DNA of 64,000 bases from Antedon mediterranea (taxonomy: Eukaryota; Echinodermata; Crinoidea; Comatulida; Antedonidae): contig NC_092672.1 of NCBI RefSeq assembly GCF_964355755.1, positions 15,434,501 through 15,498,500 on the forward strand. Direction: 5' to 3'. This document shows positions 12,430-23,635 of the stretch, in pieces (position 1 is the stretch's first letter; each line of letters opens with the position of its first letter). A program made the position numbers and the translations under genes. The notes beneath the pieces are model-generated. The model was not told the DNA's origin. It worked only from the letters and a program-made list of their open reading frames with translations, and searched no databases.

Positions 12430-13940
12430 AGCTGGTAAACTCTTATTTATTTATTTATTTATTCTTTATTCTTTCTTTATGCGCAAAAAAACAAAAAAAT
12501 ATGCCTAAAGAAAATAAAATGTTGTTAGTGTGCCCCCTGTTTTTTGTGTCTATATACCGTATACACTGTATACATACTATACATGCAGTGTAGCATAGGT
12601 GAATTGTCTAATTCAACGTGTTCGTATGGTGTTATTAAAAGTGGAAAAGGTATAATTTGTTTTAAAAATTACTAGGAAAGGCGCACCTTACGCGTTAATA
12701 ATTTCGCGCGCATGGGAATTTTTATATGCGCAAAATTTCAAGCGTGTAAAAAGTTGATTAGAAATTAATTTTGCGCATTTTCAAATTTTAAATGTGCATG
12801 CGCACGTAACTTCTTGTGAAACATGCAATTTTTAATTCATAGAAAGTTTGCCCTTGATATGACTTAAATTTTCACCAAGTGTCAATACAAAATGACTTTA
12901 ATCTATGATCAATCATTGAAATTCATAAAATTGCGCGCAAGTCATATTGCGCAACTCCAAGATCTTTCAAAAATAGGAGGTGTACAACTTCACGTCCACA
13001 TGTTGTCAAAGTTATGAAATGTTATGTTTACACGTTTTAGATAAAAGCGTTTCACAAAAAAGGAAGAAAGAAAGAAGAACTAGATATGAACTCGTCACTT
13101 TGATGAGTTAGTTATCCAGTATACACAGTATATAGTGTATACACACTACACTATACAGTGTAGAATAGATGAAATTACGGGACCCTCCTTTTATTCCAAT
13201 GTTTAGTATGATGATGACGTTATCAAATTGAAACACGATGATAGCAATTTCAGAAGAAGTCTGATCAACAACATATGAACATGTTGAAGAGACTCAAATA
13301 CAAATATTAATGTAGATGTGCGCTCTTTTAAATGTGATGAACTATAACGCAAAAGATGTCATACTGGCCATATGATGATGTCACAACATCAAATTGGCAA
13401 AATTTTGAGATGATGACCTCATACAAATTAAATTTCTTCAAAATGAATGAAATCTACTACAGAAGGTATGAAAAACCAAAATCAATTGCAAAAACCATTT
13501 TTCGACACTTTGTACGAACGGCGCAAAACACAAAAAAAAAATGACCTAAAATGTACGCGAAAGTAATTAGAAATTAATTTTGCGCAATTTGAAATTTCAA
13601 ATACGCTTAATCACATAATTTTTTGCGTAGCATGCTCTTTTTATCATGTCATAACTTATGCTGGACGACTCTAACATCATATAATAAAGTTTCCTGTACA
13701 TCTACACTTCAAAGCTAATCTTTTGACCAAGTTATACAAAATTAGGTTCACAAGCAATAGGGGATATGCTGCGCGCACAAAAATCCTTGAAAGAAGATTA
13801 AATATGGAAAAAAAAGATATTGCAATCACAAGGGTTATACGCAACAAAAGTTGCGGATAACCAAAAAAAAGTTAATGATGATCTTATACAATCACAAGGA
13901 GCTATCCGCCAAGGTACGGATAACTAATCATAAACTAAAC
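12430..13940 (+). repeat. GCGC-rich dispersed repeat (copy 1)
   Basis: After a (TTTA)n run at 12446-12470 the DNA contains many GCGC, TGCGCA and ATTAGAAATTAATTTTGCGC words, appearing twice in related form near 12760 and 13570. Specific pieces match the reverse complement of 59.6-61.1 kb: GTGTAG(A/C)ATAGATGAAATTACG near 13160 versus 60905-60935; CTGGCCATATGATGATGTCA near 13365 versus 60670-60700; the ACTCGTCACTTTGATGAGTT stretch near 13090 versus about 61095; and CAATCACAAGGGTTAT at about 13825 versus about 59680. A separate relative lies at 46.37-46.83 kb. No protein is seen. It is probably a non-autonomous transposable element, with ends near a GGGTTATCCGC-like word. Confidence 0.6.
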
Positions 13941-15104
13941 TACAGTATAGGTCTACATATTCCAGGGTAAGAGCATGGACCTATCTAATTTATAGGTCCA
14001 TGGTAGGAGCATTACTCCTTAATTTGACCCGGCCCACATATGATAGGCCTACTACCTAGCTAGGGATAACGATGTTAAAAGTTAATAGTGTCAAGTTAAC
14101 CAATCAAAAGGCGAGAATCCAAAATCGTTCAACCGTGAGCCCTCATAGACTCTATTTTTCTATTTTCCAGCAGCTTGGACCTATAAATTAGTTGAGTTTA
14201 CAAAATACCAAAAATGTCAGCCGTAGATAATAAGCTTTCCGCTTGATATAACTGCTGAATGAGGATATAGCTGGCTAAAACCGCGGCGCAAAACGCAGAA
14301 AACACCCCTTTTTAATAAATGGTATCTCCCAGTATTAAATAAAAAAACTGATTGAATATGGGTGGTCATGGTTTTTACACACAAGATATAATATATTCTA
14401 AATATTGTTTTTCAATATTTGCCCTGAAATTGATTATGAATGTTATGTTTAAATATATGTATATATTCAAACATTGGTGTTGTAAATATGCAAGCTAGGT
14501 GACTTTTTAAATATACTGATGCAAAAGCACGCGCTTCTCCATGAAAAATTCATTTCTGTGCCAGATGAAGAATAAATACATATGTATTCTTGATACTCTA
14601 AAGCTTATGAAAGGAATTGTTTCTTGATAATAATATCAAACATTTATGTGTGTTCAGGAGGTATGTTATTTTATTCAAATGTTACTTTCAGAGAAAATAA
14701 TGAATAATTAACAAACTTTTCACCTAAACTAACAATTTTAAATCAACTTATTTAATAGTTCATTAAAATACTGTACCATACGTAGCTAACTTACATGTTA
14801 AAGAATAAAAATGCCAAAGATGTTATTGTTATTATCTCACTTTTGACACTATGAACCTTCTTAAACCACCAAATAAAATAAATAAAATAAATTTATACCG
14901 TAATATGTGTACCCTGTTCTGCTGCCAATAAAAATACCTTGTTGGCATAGCCCACTACAGTATTTACAGAGTCCGCTATTCAGCCGCGTGTTCATCGAAG
15001 CGTGAAGACTATTAGATCATTGTACAGGGGCATTTTAAACAATAATATAACAAAGTTTCCTTTTATTAACACTGTTTAATTATTTCATAAATAACGCATA
15101 TATA
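13941..15104. other. AT-rich spacer
   Basis: No coding or structured feature recognised. A short (AATAAA)n run lies at 14873-14893. Confidence 0.5.
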
Positions 15105-15520
15105 TATAAATTTTCACAAGGGCAAAATTTGATAAATTAGATTTAGAACGATAAAAACTAGAATGTTTACTTGATGGTATATAAAGTTGGTTCATATACT
15201 TTTGGTACTGATTTTAATAACCCTGTTTACTATTAATTAAATTTTTAAATTTACGTTCAATAATTTGCCCCAATTTGCCGACTGTACACTGTATGGATGT
15301 CCATCTTTAAAATACCTGCACACAATAATACAAGGATGCTTCGCATTTACCTATCTTCTTCTACGATAATTGTTTTTAATAGCTGAAAACCGTTTGAACA
15401 GCTCGAGTACAGCATTATAATGTTGAAGACAGGCCAATTTTCTAAATTTTGATAAATTTAATATATGTTTATACAAATGTATTGATTTGCGACGAATGGA
15501 ACATTCCAATTTCTCAGTCT
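15105..15520 (+). repeat. Dispersed repeat B, copy 1 (inverted relative at 38470-38885)
   Basis: This 0.4-kb stretch matches the reverse complement of 38470-38885 over its whole length. Shared landmarks in the same order are AGGGCAAAATT(T/C)GATAAAT, GATGGTATATAAAGTTGGTTC, a TTTTAACC(C/A)T block, CAATTTGCC-like sequence, CTTCTACGATAATTGTTTTT with AATAGCTGAAAACC, and GGAACATTCCAAT. Outside these limits the two loci differ. No coding frame is kept, so this is a non-coding mobile repeat. I see no clear inverted ends. Confidence 0.7.
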
Positions 15521-17909
15521 TCAGTATAATTATTTTGTTTTACACAAGTAGGTAAATTTATGGGCCCTTAGGGGATAAACTTAAAACAATATAGCATTGC
15601 AATACTTTGACAATACTGTAAATACGTTTTAACCATTTTTGGTCGCCATTTGAATCAGTAAATTTTGAATGTGGGTAAAGTTAGATATTTGAACACATAT
15701 ACTAATAAACTGTATTACTGTGAGTGTGGGTAGGCCCTATTGTTAGATATATAAACATATAATAAATAAATTTGTTACTGACAGTTGCTTCTCAATGTTT
15801 GTTAATTAATAATTACAACAAATATTTTGTTACTGAGTGGACAAAGAATATATTTAAAAATCCTCTTCCGCATCCCTCAACCATAATGTTACATACAAAA
15901 CACAAATTGGGTTTGGTTAAATGAGTCCAAATAAAAAATTTGAACTCATTTTGTGACAAGTTTCTCTTCCTGAAGTAATTCCCAGGGTGATAATTTTAGT
16001 TGACTACATAAATCATCGTGTCTATTTATTCATTGCTATAAATGACGATGTATTATTTACGTACATTTGAAATCGTCAGTTTTTTAATGCTGAAATTACT
16101 GTGTATTCGAGAACCATATGTGGGCACAACCCATTTATAAATAAAAGATAATGAGTATGGTATTGTTCAACAATATCATGTTCGAAAATTAGTAATTAGT
16201 AATGTAAACTGCCAAACTGTAAGGATATGGTCAAATTACACTAAAAAGTATAGTAACTGTCTTCTCTATAATATACTAACTTAGTTATATTAGCAAACAA
16301 TGATTAAAACACAATTTATTAATTGAGTAAAAAAACATTGGTTTCATCTTTACAGCATGTGTCTGAAACATCCAAGTATTATGATCTCAAACTATGACTA
16401 AATTAAAGAAATGAAATGAAATTACAAAGAGTTTAACATGTGCCTGAAAGTAAACCGACCAATAGTTTTGACCATACAAAGGGAAGAATGCCAAAAACAC
16501 ACAGCGATTTTCAGCAAGTTTAGCTGTTTGTTGGCCCAAAAATATGTTTGTAATGTGAATTGAATTTTATGTCTGGCTGTCAGATATTCGGTAGGAAATC
16601 AAATTTTTTATTGATTAATTATAGTGTCTAAATAAATTTGAGCATTTAAATTGATTTAAAATTTCAGAAAACACTTCTTGAAATGTGTTCATGAAATTTC
16701 AATCAAAATAAATTTTCAAATTAACTGTTTATACATACCTTGAATGAAATGCAGATTCCTGAAAATAATATAGACTTTGATTTAAAATTGTTGTTGTATC
16801 TTTAATTTAGCTCACTTCACTCGTAAAGATTCCTTTTTGCTATAATATTAATTCCTCGCAATAACAGCAATTGAGAATTATTTGAGTTGCGATTGTTCGT
16901 TTATATGACATCCGCCAATTAAGATGTTGTAAGCATTGATGCAGGTACTAATTTCATGAGATTTTGTCTTTAAGTAATGGCTATTTTGAATATATGATAA
17001 ATTTGCAAGTTTAATCCAGCTTTTGAATGTGTATCATATATAAACTGACACGGTTACAGCGACATTAAATGAAAAGTAATTATCCAAAAATGCGTTATCC
17101 TTCACATCAGTAATTACTGGCAATTGTAAAATACTTGCATGCAATCAAGCAAAATGAAAGTGTTCAGCAAACACAAGTGCAATTGGTATCTGTAGGCAAT
17201 AATTAGTTTTAAATGTTATTGTCAGTAATACTGACAGACTGGAATGTTGGTTTTTTCCACACAGGAAATATATTTTGAAATAAACAGCCTTCTGAACATA
17301 CCACATGCGCTATATGCTATTCTATTGCAATACTATTCAAGCTTGACTAGTATCACTGACAGAGCTGTAGATTAATCTGAGCGGCATTTGCACAATAATA
17401 AGTTAGTAGCCAATTGTTCTTGGAGAATGAGCGGACACATTAGCAGGGCTCCATCTTCTCTACAATCAGAAAGTAATCCAATTCACTTTGTCTAATGACT
17501 CAATTGACTCAAGCACTGTAATCCATTATGGCCATATCGCTCAAAACCAATGTTTCTCATTCTTTTCAGCTTATCTTGCAAATGTATCGTGCAATGCTGG
17601 CTAATTAAGGTCTAGGCAGGTGATAATTTCAGTTTATTAGTCAAAGTGTATTCTCATAAACCTACTAATTCACCAAACACATTAAGTGAAAACCAGGTAT
17701 AACTTAGATCATAGACCTTAATTTATGCTTAGATATTAATTTGTGAGTTAAAATTATATGTGATATATGTGGTGATTGATTTTAAGTTAAAATTCTTTTC
17801 AAAATAAGTACTGAAAATCCATGCAGTGTATTTAAAAATTATGCATGTTTGCAAATGACCCGAAATGCTTTAATTTTTTAAATTAATTTTTAAATTACTG
17901 TCCATTTAG
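15521..17909. other. AT-rich spacer
   Basis: No gene, RNA or repeat that I can name. Base composition is uniform and all open frames are short. Confidence 0.5.
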
Positions 17910-17982
17910 TTATATGCAATATGTTGTATGTTATATGCCATATGTTGTATGTTATATGCCATATGTTGTATGTTATATGCCA
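17910..17982 (+). repeat. 21-bp minisatellite, about 3.5 units
   Basis: The unit TATGTTGTATGTTATATGCC plus one A is repeated head to tail with only one change in the first copy. It is simple-sequence DNA without coding potential. Confidence 0.85.
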
Positions 17983-18599
17983 TTTTGTTAATTCTTAGTC
18001 GGTAATTAAAACAGCAGTACAGATTATTGGACCTTTGTCATTCTCTCGCATGAAACACTGTATTATATGTGTCTGCCGAGTGCTAGCTTTGATGAGTACC
18101 ATGAGTACTGTGCATCATGCATCCCGTCATCATGCAGAGAATCAAGGAAAATTTGGAAGATTTGACGTCATGCAGCAAGCACATGGTTTTCTCTCGATTT
18201 TGGCCAATTAATTATCTGATGTTTTCCAAGGGCATACAAAAATGATCATTTAAAAGAATGTGTGATGATACACACAAAACGTTTATAATGTTCATTAGAT
18301 ACACATAATAATATCGGTGATTACTAGGCTACAGTTATTAATTAAAAATAAATGTTATTTCTTTATGCATACTGTTTTGCATGCCAAAGTTCAAACCAAC
18401 TCAAATTAGAGTCTGGCTGTGAGTCGCGACACGGCAGACCAAACATGCATTTACTAAAATCCAGAAAACAGCGCAATGACTGGCCGGCCGCCAGCCCGCT
18501 TGCCTGGCATATTGCCAACATTTGTATGTAAACATATTTAAGAACACAATGAGAAAGTCAGAAAATATAAAGTGATGTACTACAAAAATGTACTGTACA
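17983..18599. other. Spacer
   Basis: No feature recognised. A slightly GC-richer patch at 18470-18520 (CGGCCGGCCGCC) sits just before the tRNA-like repeat cluster. Confidence 0.4.
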
Positions 18600-18707
18600 A
18601 TGTGTATAAACAAATCAGGCAAAGAACATTAATTCTAAACCACCCGGTGAAATACTAAAATCTAAAGATGATAAAGATGAGGAAATCTGTGAGAATGAGA
18701 AAGAGTT

Positions 18708-18778
18708 GCCCCAACCGAGACTCGAACTCGGACCGTCTGCTTGATATGCAGATGTCCTAACCATTAGACCACTGGGGC
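18708..18778 (-). tRNA. tRNA-like gene or SINE head, anticodon AUC
   Basis: Read on the minus strand, 71 nt fold as a full cloverleaf: acceptor GCCCCAG with TTGGGGC, D arm GTCT-AATGGTTA-GGAC, anticodon arm TCTGC-ATATCAA-GCAGA, T arm CCGAG-TTCGAGT-CTCGG. The 7-nt anticodon loop puts AUC at positions 34-36, which would read the Asp codon GAU. An unmodified A34 AUC tRNA is not the normal eukaryotic Asp tRNA (GUC). The A-box-like TGGTCTAATGG and B-box-like GAGTTCGAGTC are kept. The run of T that terminates pol III in sister copies is interrupted here (AACTCTTTC). Most likely a repeat-embedded tRNA-derived sequence and not a working tRNA. Confidence 0.55.
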
Positions 18779-18849
18779 TTTCATGGTATTATCCAAACTC
18801 GATAATAATTAATGTTCTTTGCCTGATTTGTTTATATATATATATATAA

Positions 18850-19020
18850 ATCCAAAGGCAAATTACTGAAAAAATGACAATGCTGTGGGTATCAGTGGCT
18901 GGATCTCAATGGAGATACAAAATAAAAGCGAAAAGCTAAATCAAAACGAGAAGTAAAACAGCCAGAAAGTTAGCAGAGCTTTCGGGCAACACTAGCCCTT
19001 CATCAGTGCAAGTGAAGGAA
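18850..19020 (-). repeat. Penelope-like 3' tail, copy 1
   Basis: The minus strand reads GCACTGATGAAGGGCTAGTG, TTGCCCGAAAGCTCTGCTAA, a CTTTCTGGCTGTTTTACTT block, and the TGTATCTCCATTGAGATCCA block. The same order occurs on the plus strand at 58525-58640, downstream of a GIY-YIG fragment. The tail contains words like a hammerhead ribozyme core (CTGATGA...GAAA), but stem I does not form. Assignment to a Penelope-like element is by association. Confidence 0.5.
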
Positions 19021-19185
19021 TTTGGATAACGTCATAGTATAAAGCTGGCAAGTGCTGCCTGCTTTATATATATATAAACTCATCAGGCTAAGAACATTAA
19101 TTCTAAACCGCCCGGTGACATACTGAAATTTAATTAATTAATTTGAAACGATAAAGATGAGAAAATCTGAGAATGAGAAAAAGTC

Positions 19186-19256
19186 GCCCCAACCGAGACT
19201 CGAACTCGGACCGCCTGCTTGATATGCAGATGTCCTAACCATTAGACCACTGGGGC
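19186..19256 (-). tRNA. tRNA-like gene or SINE head, anticodon AUC, with T-run terminator
   Basis: Same 71-nt cloverleaf as the unit at 18708, with one U-G pair in the anticodon stem (TCTGC/GCAGG). All other stems are fully paired. The 3' end is followed after three bases (GAC) by TTTTT, a canonical pol III stop, so the copy has an internal promoter, a fold and a terminator. Flanking sequence on both sides is shared with the units at 55.7-56.3 kb. Confidence 0.55.
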
Positions 19257-19546
19257 TTTCATGGTATTGTTCAAACTCGATTGGATAGCGACTCTTTAAT
19301 ACTCTCGGCGTGGTACGGCGGAACAGCACTAGTCCTCAGTTGTACGCACGCGCACCAGAGATCAAATTGATACGCCCTCATCTTTCAGTATTTTTATTCA
19401 CGAGACGGGATCTCTGAAGAGATACTTTTATATATATAAACACATTAGGCAATGAACATTAATTCGAAACCGCCCGGGGATATACTGAAATTTAATTAAT
19501 TAATTTGAAACGATAAAGATGAGGAAATCTGAGAGAATGAGAAAAA

Positions 19547-19640
19547 GTCCCCCCAACTGAGACTCGAACTCGGACCGCCTGCTTGATATGCAGATGTCCT
19601 AACCATTAGACCACATATATGCAGATGTCCTAACAAAGAG
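19547..19640 (-). pseudogene. Truncated tRNA-like copy
   Basis: The T arm and anticodon arm are present (ACTCGAACTCGGACCGCC, TGATATGCAGATGTCCTAA), but the acceptor 5' half is replaced after CCAC by TATATGCAGATGTCCTAAC. This re-uses the anticodon-arm sequence, so the copy ends in an internal duplication. Confidence 0.6.
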
Positions 19641-19798
19641 GTATATTGTTAATCGCAGACATGCTGTTACCATCTCCTTTACAGTCTTGCCCAAATGGGT
19701 TTTGAACCTCCCTTTGCATTGATGCTTAACTGTCAAAACTACTCATTTAAAAGGAATTGATGAGATTTACAGGAGTTTTCCAAGGATGTCACAACTAA

Positions 19799-20867
19799 GG
19801 CCCTGTTCAGACCCATGGCGTTAGACCGTTTTAGCGTACGACGCTAAAAGAATGTGTGTCTGAACAGTTGGGGATTAGCGTACAACGCGTCGTACAACGG
19901 TTGTAGCGTTGTAGTGGAAAACGGTTGATAGTACCGTTTTAGCGTACGACGCTACTGTAAGTCAACGTTGTATCCAATCAGAACGTTTCCTGTTATGACG
20001 CGAAACAAGGTTTGACCTAGGCTGACATCTTGTATCGTCAATGTGTGAGATGGATTTCAATAACAAAAAGGCCAGAATAAATAAGGCCTAACTACACTAC
20101 AAATACAACTGTTACAAAGGCTACAAACTATTATCAACTGATTACCATTATATTTTCTAACAAATGACATAAATACATGCACCTTGTATTTAAACATAGG
20201 GACTACGATCCCATCCGCTTTTAGGCCTAGCTAGGCCTAGAGCCATTCACGCATTTCATTCAAGCTAAAAACTAGCGTGGGACATCAAGTCACTCATTCA
20301 TCAAGGCAGACTAGACTGGACAAGTTTAATGCTGAAAACCCACTAACTCCTAAAAAAATCAGTAAACAAACAAGGGGAGCTGTGTCCCTTTTATTAGCAA
20401 GTTAAGGGTTATTTTCAACCGACTGAACTAAAGAATTTTGACTGGACTGGATAGACTAATCACAATCATTGTTTTCTTCATCATTACGAGGCCTGCTTTA
20501 TTTTCGTAACACAAGAGCCTGGGGAAAATGTTTTTTACTACAAAATAAAAACAATAGAAACAGAAATTTGGCTTTACTATATTTTTTTCTTAAATAAATG
20601 CTGAGGTATGTTTTATTTACGACAAATTTTGTCATAATTGTAGGGCTGAGATCTAGGCCTATATACAGTGGAAATAATGATGAAAACACGTGGGTAAGAG
20701 CACATGAATATGCAACTAGAAACAACCTGGATGACGTACTTCCGTTGTAACGATAATCGTACGCTATGGGTCTGAACACCTCGTTTTTTTCTCTGCGGTT
20801 TGTAACGTGACCTTGATAGTAACGTTGTACGCTAAAACGGTCTAACGCCATGGGTCTGAACAGGGCC
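19799..20867. mobile_element. PIF/Harbinger-type MITE with long inverted ends and TAA target duplication
   Basis: The left end GGCCCTGTTCAGACCCATGG and following CGTTAGACCGTTTTAGCGTAC reappear inverted at the right end (about 20827-20867), about 41 bp nearly perfect. The element is flanked by TAA on both sides (19796-19798 and 20868-20870). A 3-bp TWA duplication and GGSCCTGTT-like termini fit the PIF/Harbinger superfamily. Subterminal copies of CCGTTTTAGCGTACGACGCT (about 19827 and 19938) look like transposase-binding repeats. No transposase is encoded; the open frame at 20498-20851 is not recognisable. At 1,069 bp it is a non-autonomous derivative. Confidence 0.85.
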
Positions 20868-20870
20868 TAA

Positions 20871-23116
20871 AGTAGGCCTGACAGTAGGGCAGTGAAAGAT
20901 AATCCATAAATAAACAAAGTAGCCTAACACAGTACCTCAGCTAGAAACATTTTCATCTCAAAACCAAATTCTAGGCACATATTTGAATGTATCTTTAAAA
21001 AATATCATACCTACATGTTTGAATTTTGAAAATCCACAAGCATTTTTCTGTCGGGGAAATCAGTTACCTCCTAGTGTATGCGTACCTACCATCTGGACAT
21101 CTGAGTCTGGTGAGAAGTTCATGACATGACATACAGGACATCGAAAATTTAATAACTTAACTATAAGATGCTGACTAAGCAAAGATGGCATGTTGTTTGT
21201 TTAGTAATGTAGGTCTACAATAAAATGTCTATTTTAGGTGGCCCACGGTACAGAGGGTTACTCGTAAATTAAAAAATTGGTAAACATACGAACAATTAAC
21301 ATAAATCGTTTTTGCTGTAGAGTAACACGTCGGTAAACTTCGCCTGGAAAGTAACTTCATTTTGGTCCCTGGATGGAACATGATATACGCGTCTAGACCC
21401 AAACAATTTGTACAAAGAGAAATCGCCAGACAAGTGCGTACCTATTGTTTAGTAGTTAGTGAATGCAAATAAAGTGTATAATAGCCCTCTGACGTACTCA
21501 CGGTAAATGGAACGTTGCAGTTTTCTAGGCACTGAACGATTTTTACTGTATTATGTTTTTTGACGATAAGTCCCCCGACAAGGCCCCCCCCCCCCCCACT
21601 GGCACCACCACCGATTTTAAATAAAATTGATGACGCAATATATTTTAAATTGTCCGTCTTCCTACTCATATCATAATATTATAGCACAAGTACGGAGGAT
21701 GAACATTTAACAATAACATGATTGTATTTTCATTCTTAGCTAATAGAATTAAAGAAACACCATCAAAGCAATATGTTTTATCTTTAATAATATTTATTTA
21801 TTTATTTTTTATAATTCGACACAATAGCAATACATACATCAATATTCAAAGAGAAAAAAGAGGTACGGTACATAGACATAATGTGAGTTTTTTAATATTA
21901 TAGTACATTATAATAGTGATTCAAAATAACTTTTAAATGAATTTTGTTTCAAGCACCTATAATTAGGGTATTCAGTTGCATGGCTACACCTTGAGGTCAC
22001 ACACACACAGACAGCACATTAAAGTAAAAAATTGACCATTTTGAAGTGCCATTTTTTAATTATTAGATTAATATTTTTTGGGCAAATAATACATTTTTGG
22101 AAAGGTACACATGTCTACTTTCAAGTGCTGCAGACAATTCGCGGAAATATCAATTATTCAATGAAATACAACAAGATTACTAACACCCTATCCAGCTGGT
22201 CACCTCATGAACATGATGAGGGAAATTCCTGCTTGCAGTTTATGACCGCCCATTTTTGGAGATCTAAAAATATGATGCTTTTTGATTGGAGTTTCCGTGA
22301 CAACCTGAGGTGATTGACAATTAAATTGGTTTCCTAAGTGAAAGGCATGGGCTTTAGCTTGTAAACAAAGCATGTCCCAGGTTTATACGATGTCTAGAAC
22401 AGAATTGGTGGACTTTCAAAAATAATCTTCGTTTTTTCGGTAGGTTGATGGAATATTTTAAATCAAAGACACATATAATATGAAAATATAATGTTTAAAG
22501 TAGCTATTGTTAAAATCTTAGAGTAATTGGTTGAGAATTGATGAACGGAAAAAGAAAAGAGTAGGCACATGTTTTTCCTTTCTCAAGCCACAGTCCACTT
22601 GTTCCATTGTCTTAGGCTGAGGCTAGCCTGTGCCTGCCTGCACAGGACTGCCAGTAGAATTTTTACTAAACGGAGGTTAAGTCTTATATAAATTATAGTT
22701 TAACCAACATTGATTATAATTATGATTAATATATTTCCTATTCCTAACGTTCCGAAGAAATAATAATAGGTACTTTATTATTTTTAAGTGTTTTAAAACA
22801 TATTAGTTTGAAATGCTTAACATCCCTATTAATGTAAATGGAATCGTCCGTACAATGAAAGTTAAATACATTATGGACAGGTCCACTTATTTTCAAGGGG
22901 TATTATTTGGTTAAATTAATTGAGGATTATGTTTTTTTATAAAAAATGAAAGGAATACATCATATTTTGTAGGTTTTTAGTTTTAATTGATTAATTTAAA
23001 AACTGCTATAAAAATCTATGTGTTTTTTCCAGTTAATATTTATTTTTTTTAAATAATACCGATTATTTTCATATAAAAATAAAAGTGAACTTATTGTAAT
23101 TAATATTTATCAACAG
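20871..23116. other. AT-rich spacer with a poly-C tract
   Basis: No recognisable gene. A C15 run lies at about 21584-21598. The open frame at 22032-22313 (93 codons, plus) has no family resemblance and no good start context. The GC-richer patch 22120-22320 may be an old repeat. Confidence 0.4.
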
Positions 23117-23222
23117 GCATTTAATCTCTACTACAGTCATGGAAGAAGATATTCCTGGTGATTTTCTTAAAGCTGTTGGTATTTCAGCTTTAGATCTACA
23201 ACATAAACTTACTGCTTGCTGA
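23117..23222 (+). other. Candidate host terminal exon (weak)
   Basis: After a polypyrimidine-poor but usable acceptor (TATTTATCAACAG, AG at 23115-23116) a frame stays open through ATG at 23139 and stops with TGA at 23220-23222. The peptide from ATG is 27 residues and begins MEEDIPGDFLKAVGISALDL. Its composition looks protein-like against the AT-rich background, but I do not recognise it and no partner exon is certain. It could equally be a chance open frame or a fragment of a mobile element. Confidence 0.25.
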
Positions 23223-23260
23223 TAAACTTATCAACATTACAATTACGAATGGCTATCTTT

Positions 23261-23635
23261 GATTTTATGTATTTTTGCGATTAAACATCATATTTTCATT
23301 TTATTACACGTTTCCATGGTAACAAAAACATTTTTAATAGAATTTTTATTACAAATTGTGTATTTATATTATACAATTAACTGGTAAAAAAATAGGCATA
23401 ATGTGAGTAATAATTAAAGAGCTATGTTAGATTTTATGTATTTTTGCGATTAAATGTCATATGTTTATTTTATTACACGTTTCCATGGCAACAAAAACAT
23501 ATTTTTAATAGAATTTTTATTAAAAATTGTGTAATTATATTATACAATTAACTGGTAAAAAAATAGGCATAATGTGAGTAATAATTAAAGAGCTATGTTA
23601 GATTTTATGTATTTTATTACATTCAAATATTACAT
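23261..23635 (+). repeat. About 170-bp tandem duplication, 2.2 units
   Basis: GATTTTATGTATTTTTGCGA starts at 23261 and again at 23430; the GATTTTATGTATTTT part recurs at 23601. Between them TTACACGTTTCCATGG, TATACAATTAACTGGTAAAA and AATAGGCATAATGTGAGTAA recur in the same order. The third unit is cut short. Confidence 0.85.

Larger units (their letters stand above)
18600..19640 (-). repeat. Cluster of tRNA-like repeat units interleaved with a Penelope-like tail
   Basis: Three minus-strand units share a body (AACATTAATTCTAAACC(A/G)CCCGG, then GATAAAGATGAGGAAATCTG) followed by a tRNA-like segment. They begin in or next to TATATATA runs (18834-18850, 19066-19076, 19430-19440). Between the first and second unit lies a tail also found near the GIY-YIG piece at 58.5 kb. 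The third unit is broken inside the tRNA part at 19614 and repeats GCAGATGTCCTAAC. The same units form a tandem array at 55.5-56.4 kb. Confidence 0.8.

Noticed and set aside
19138-19329. 63-codon frame, repeated at 55810-56007
   Set aside because: Both are antisense or sense shadows of the tRNA-like repeat unit (the SGLMVRTSAYQAGG part is the tRNA segment itself).
20498-20851. 117-codon minus-strand open frame
   Set aside because: It lies inside the Harbinger-type MITE, starts in its terminal repeat and has no recognisable domain.
21584-21598. Poly-C tract and the Gly-rich open frame over it
   Set aside because: Simple sequence; the frame has no other coding signal.
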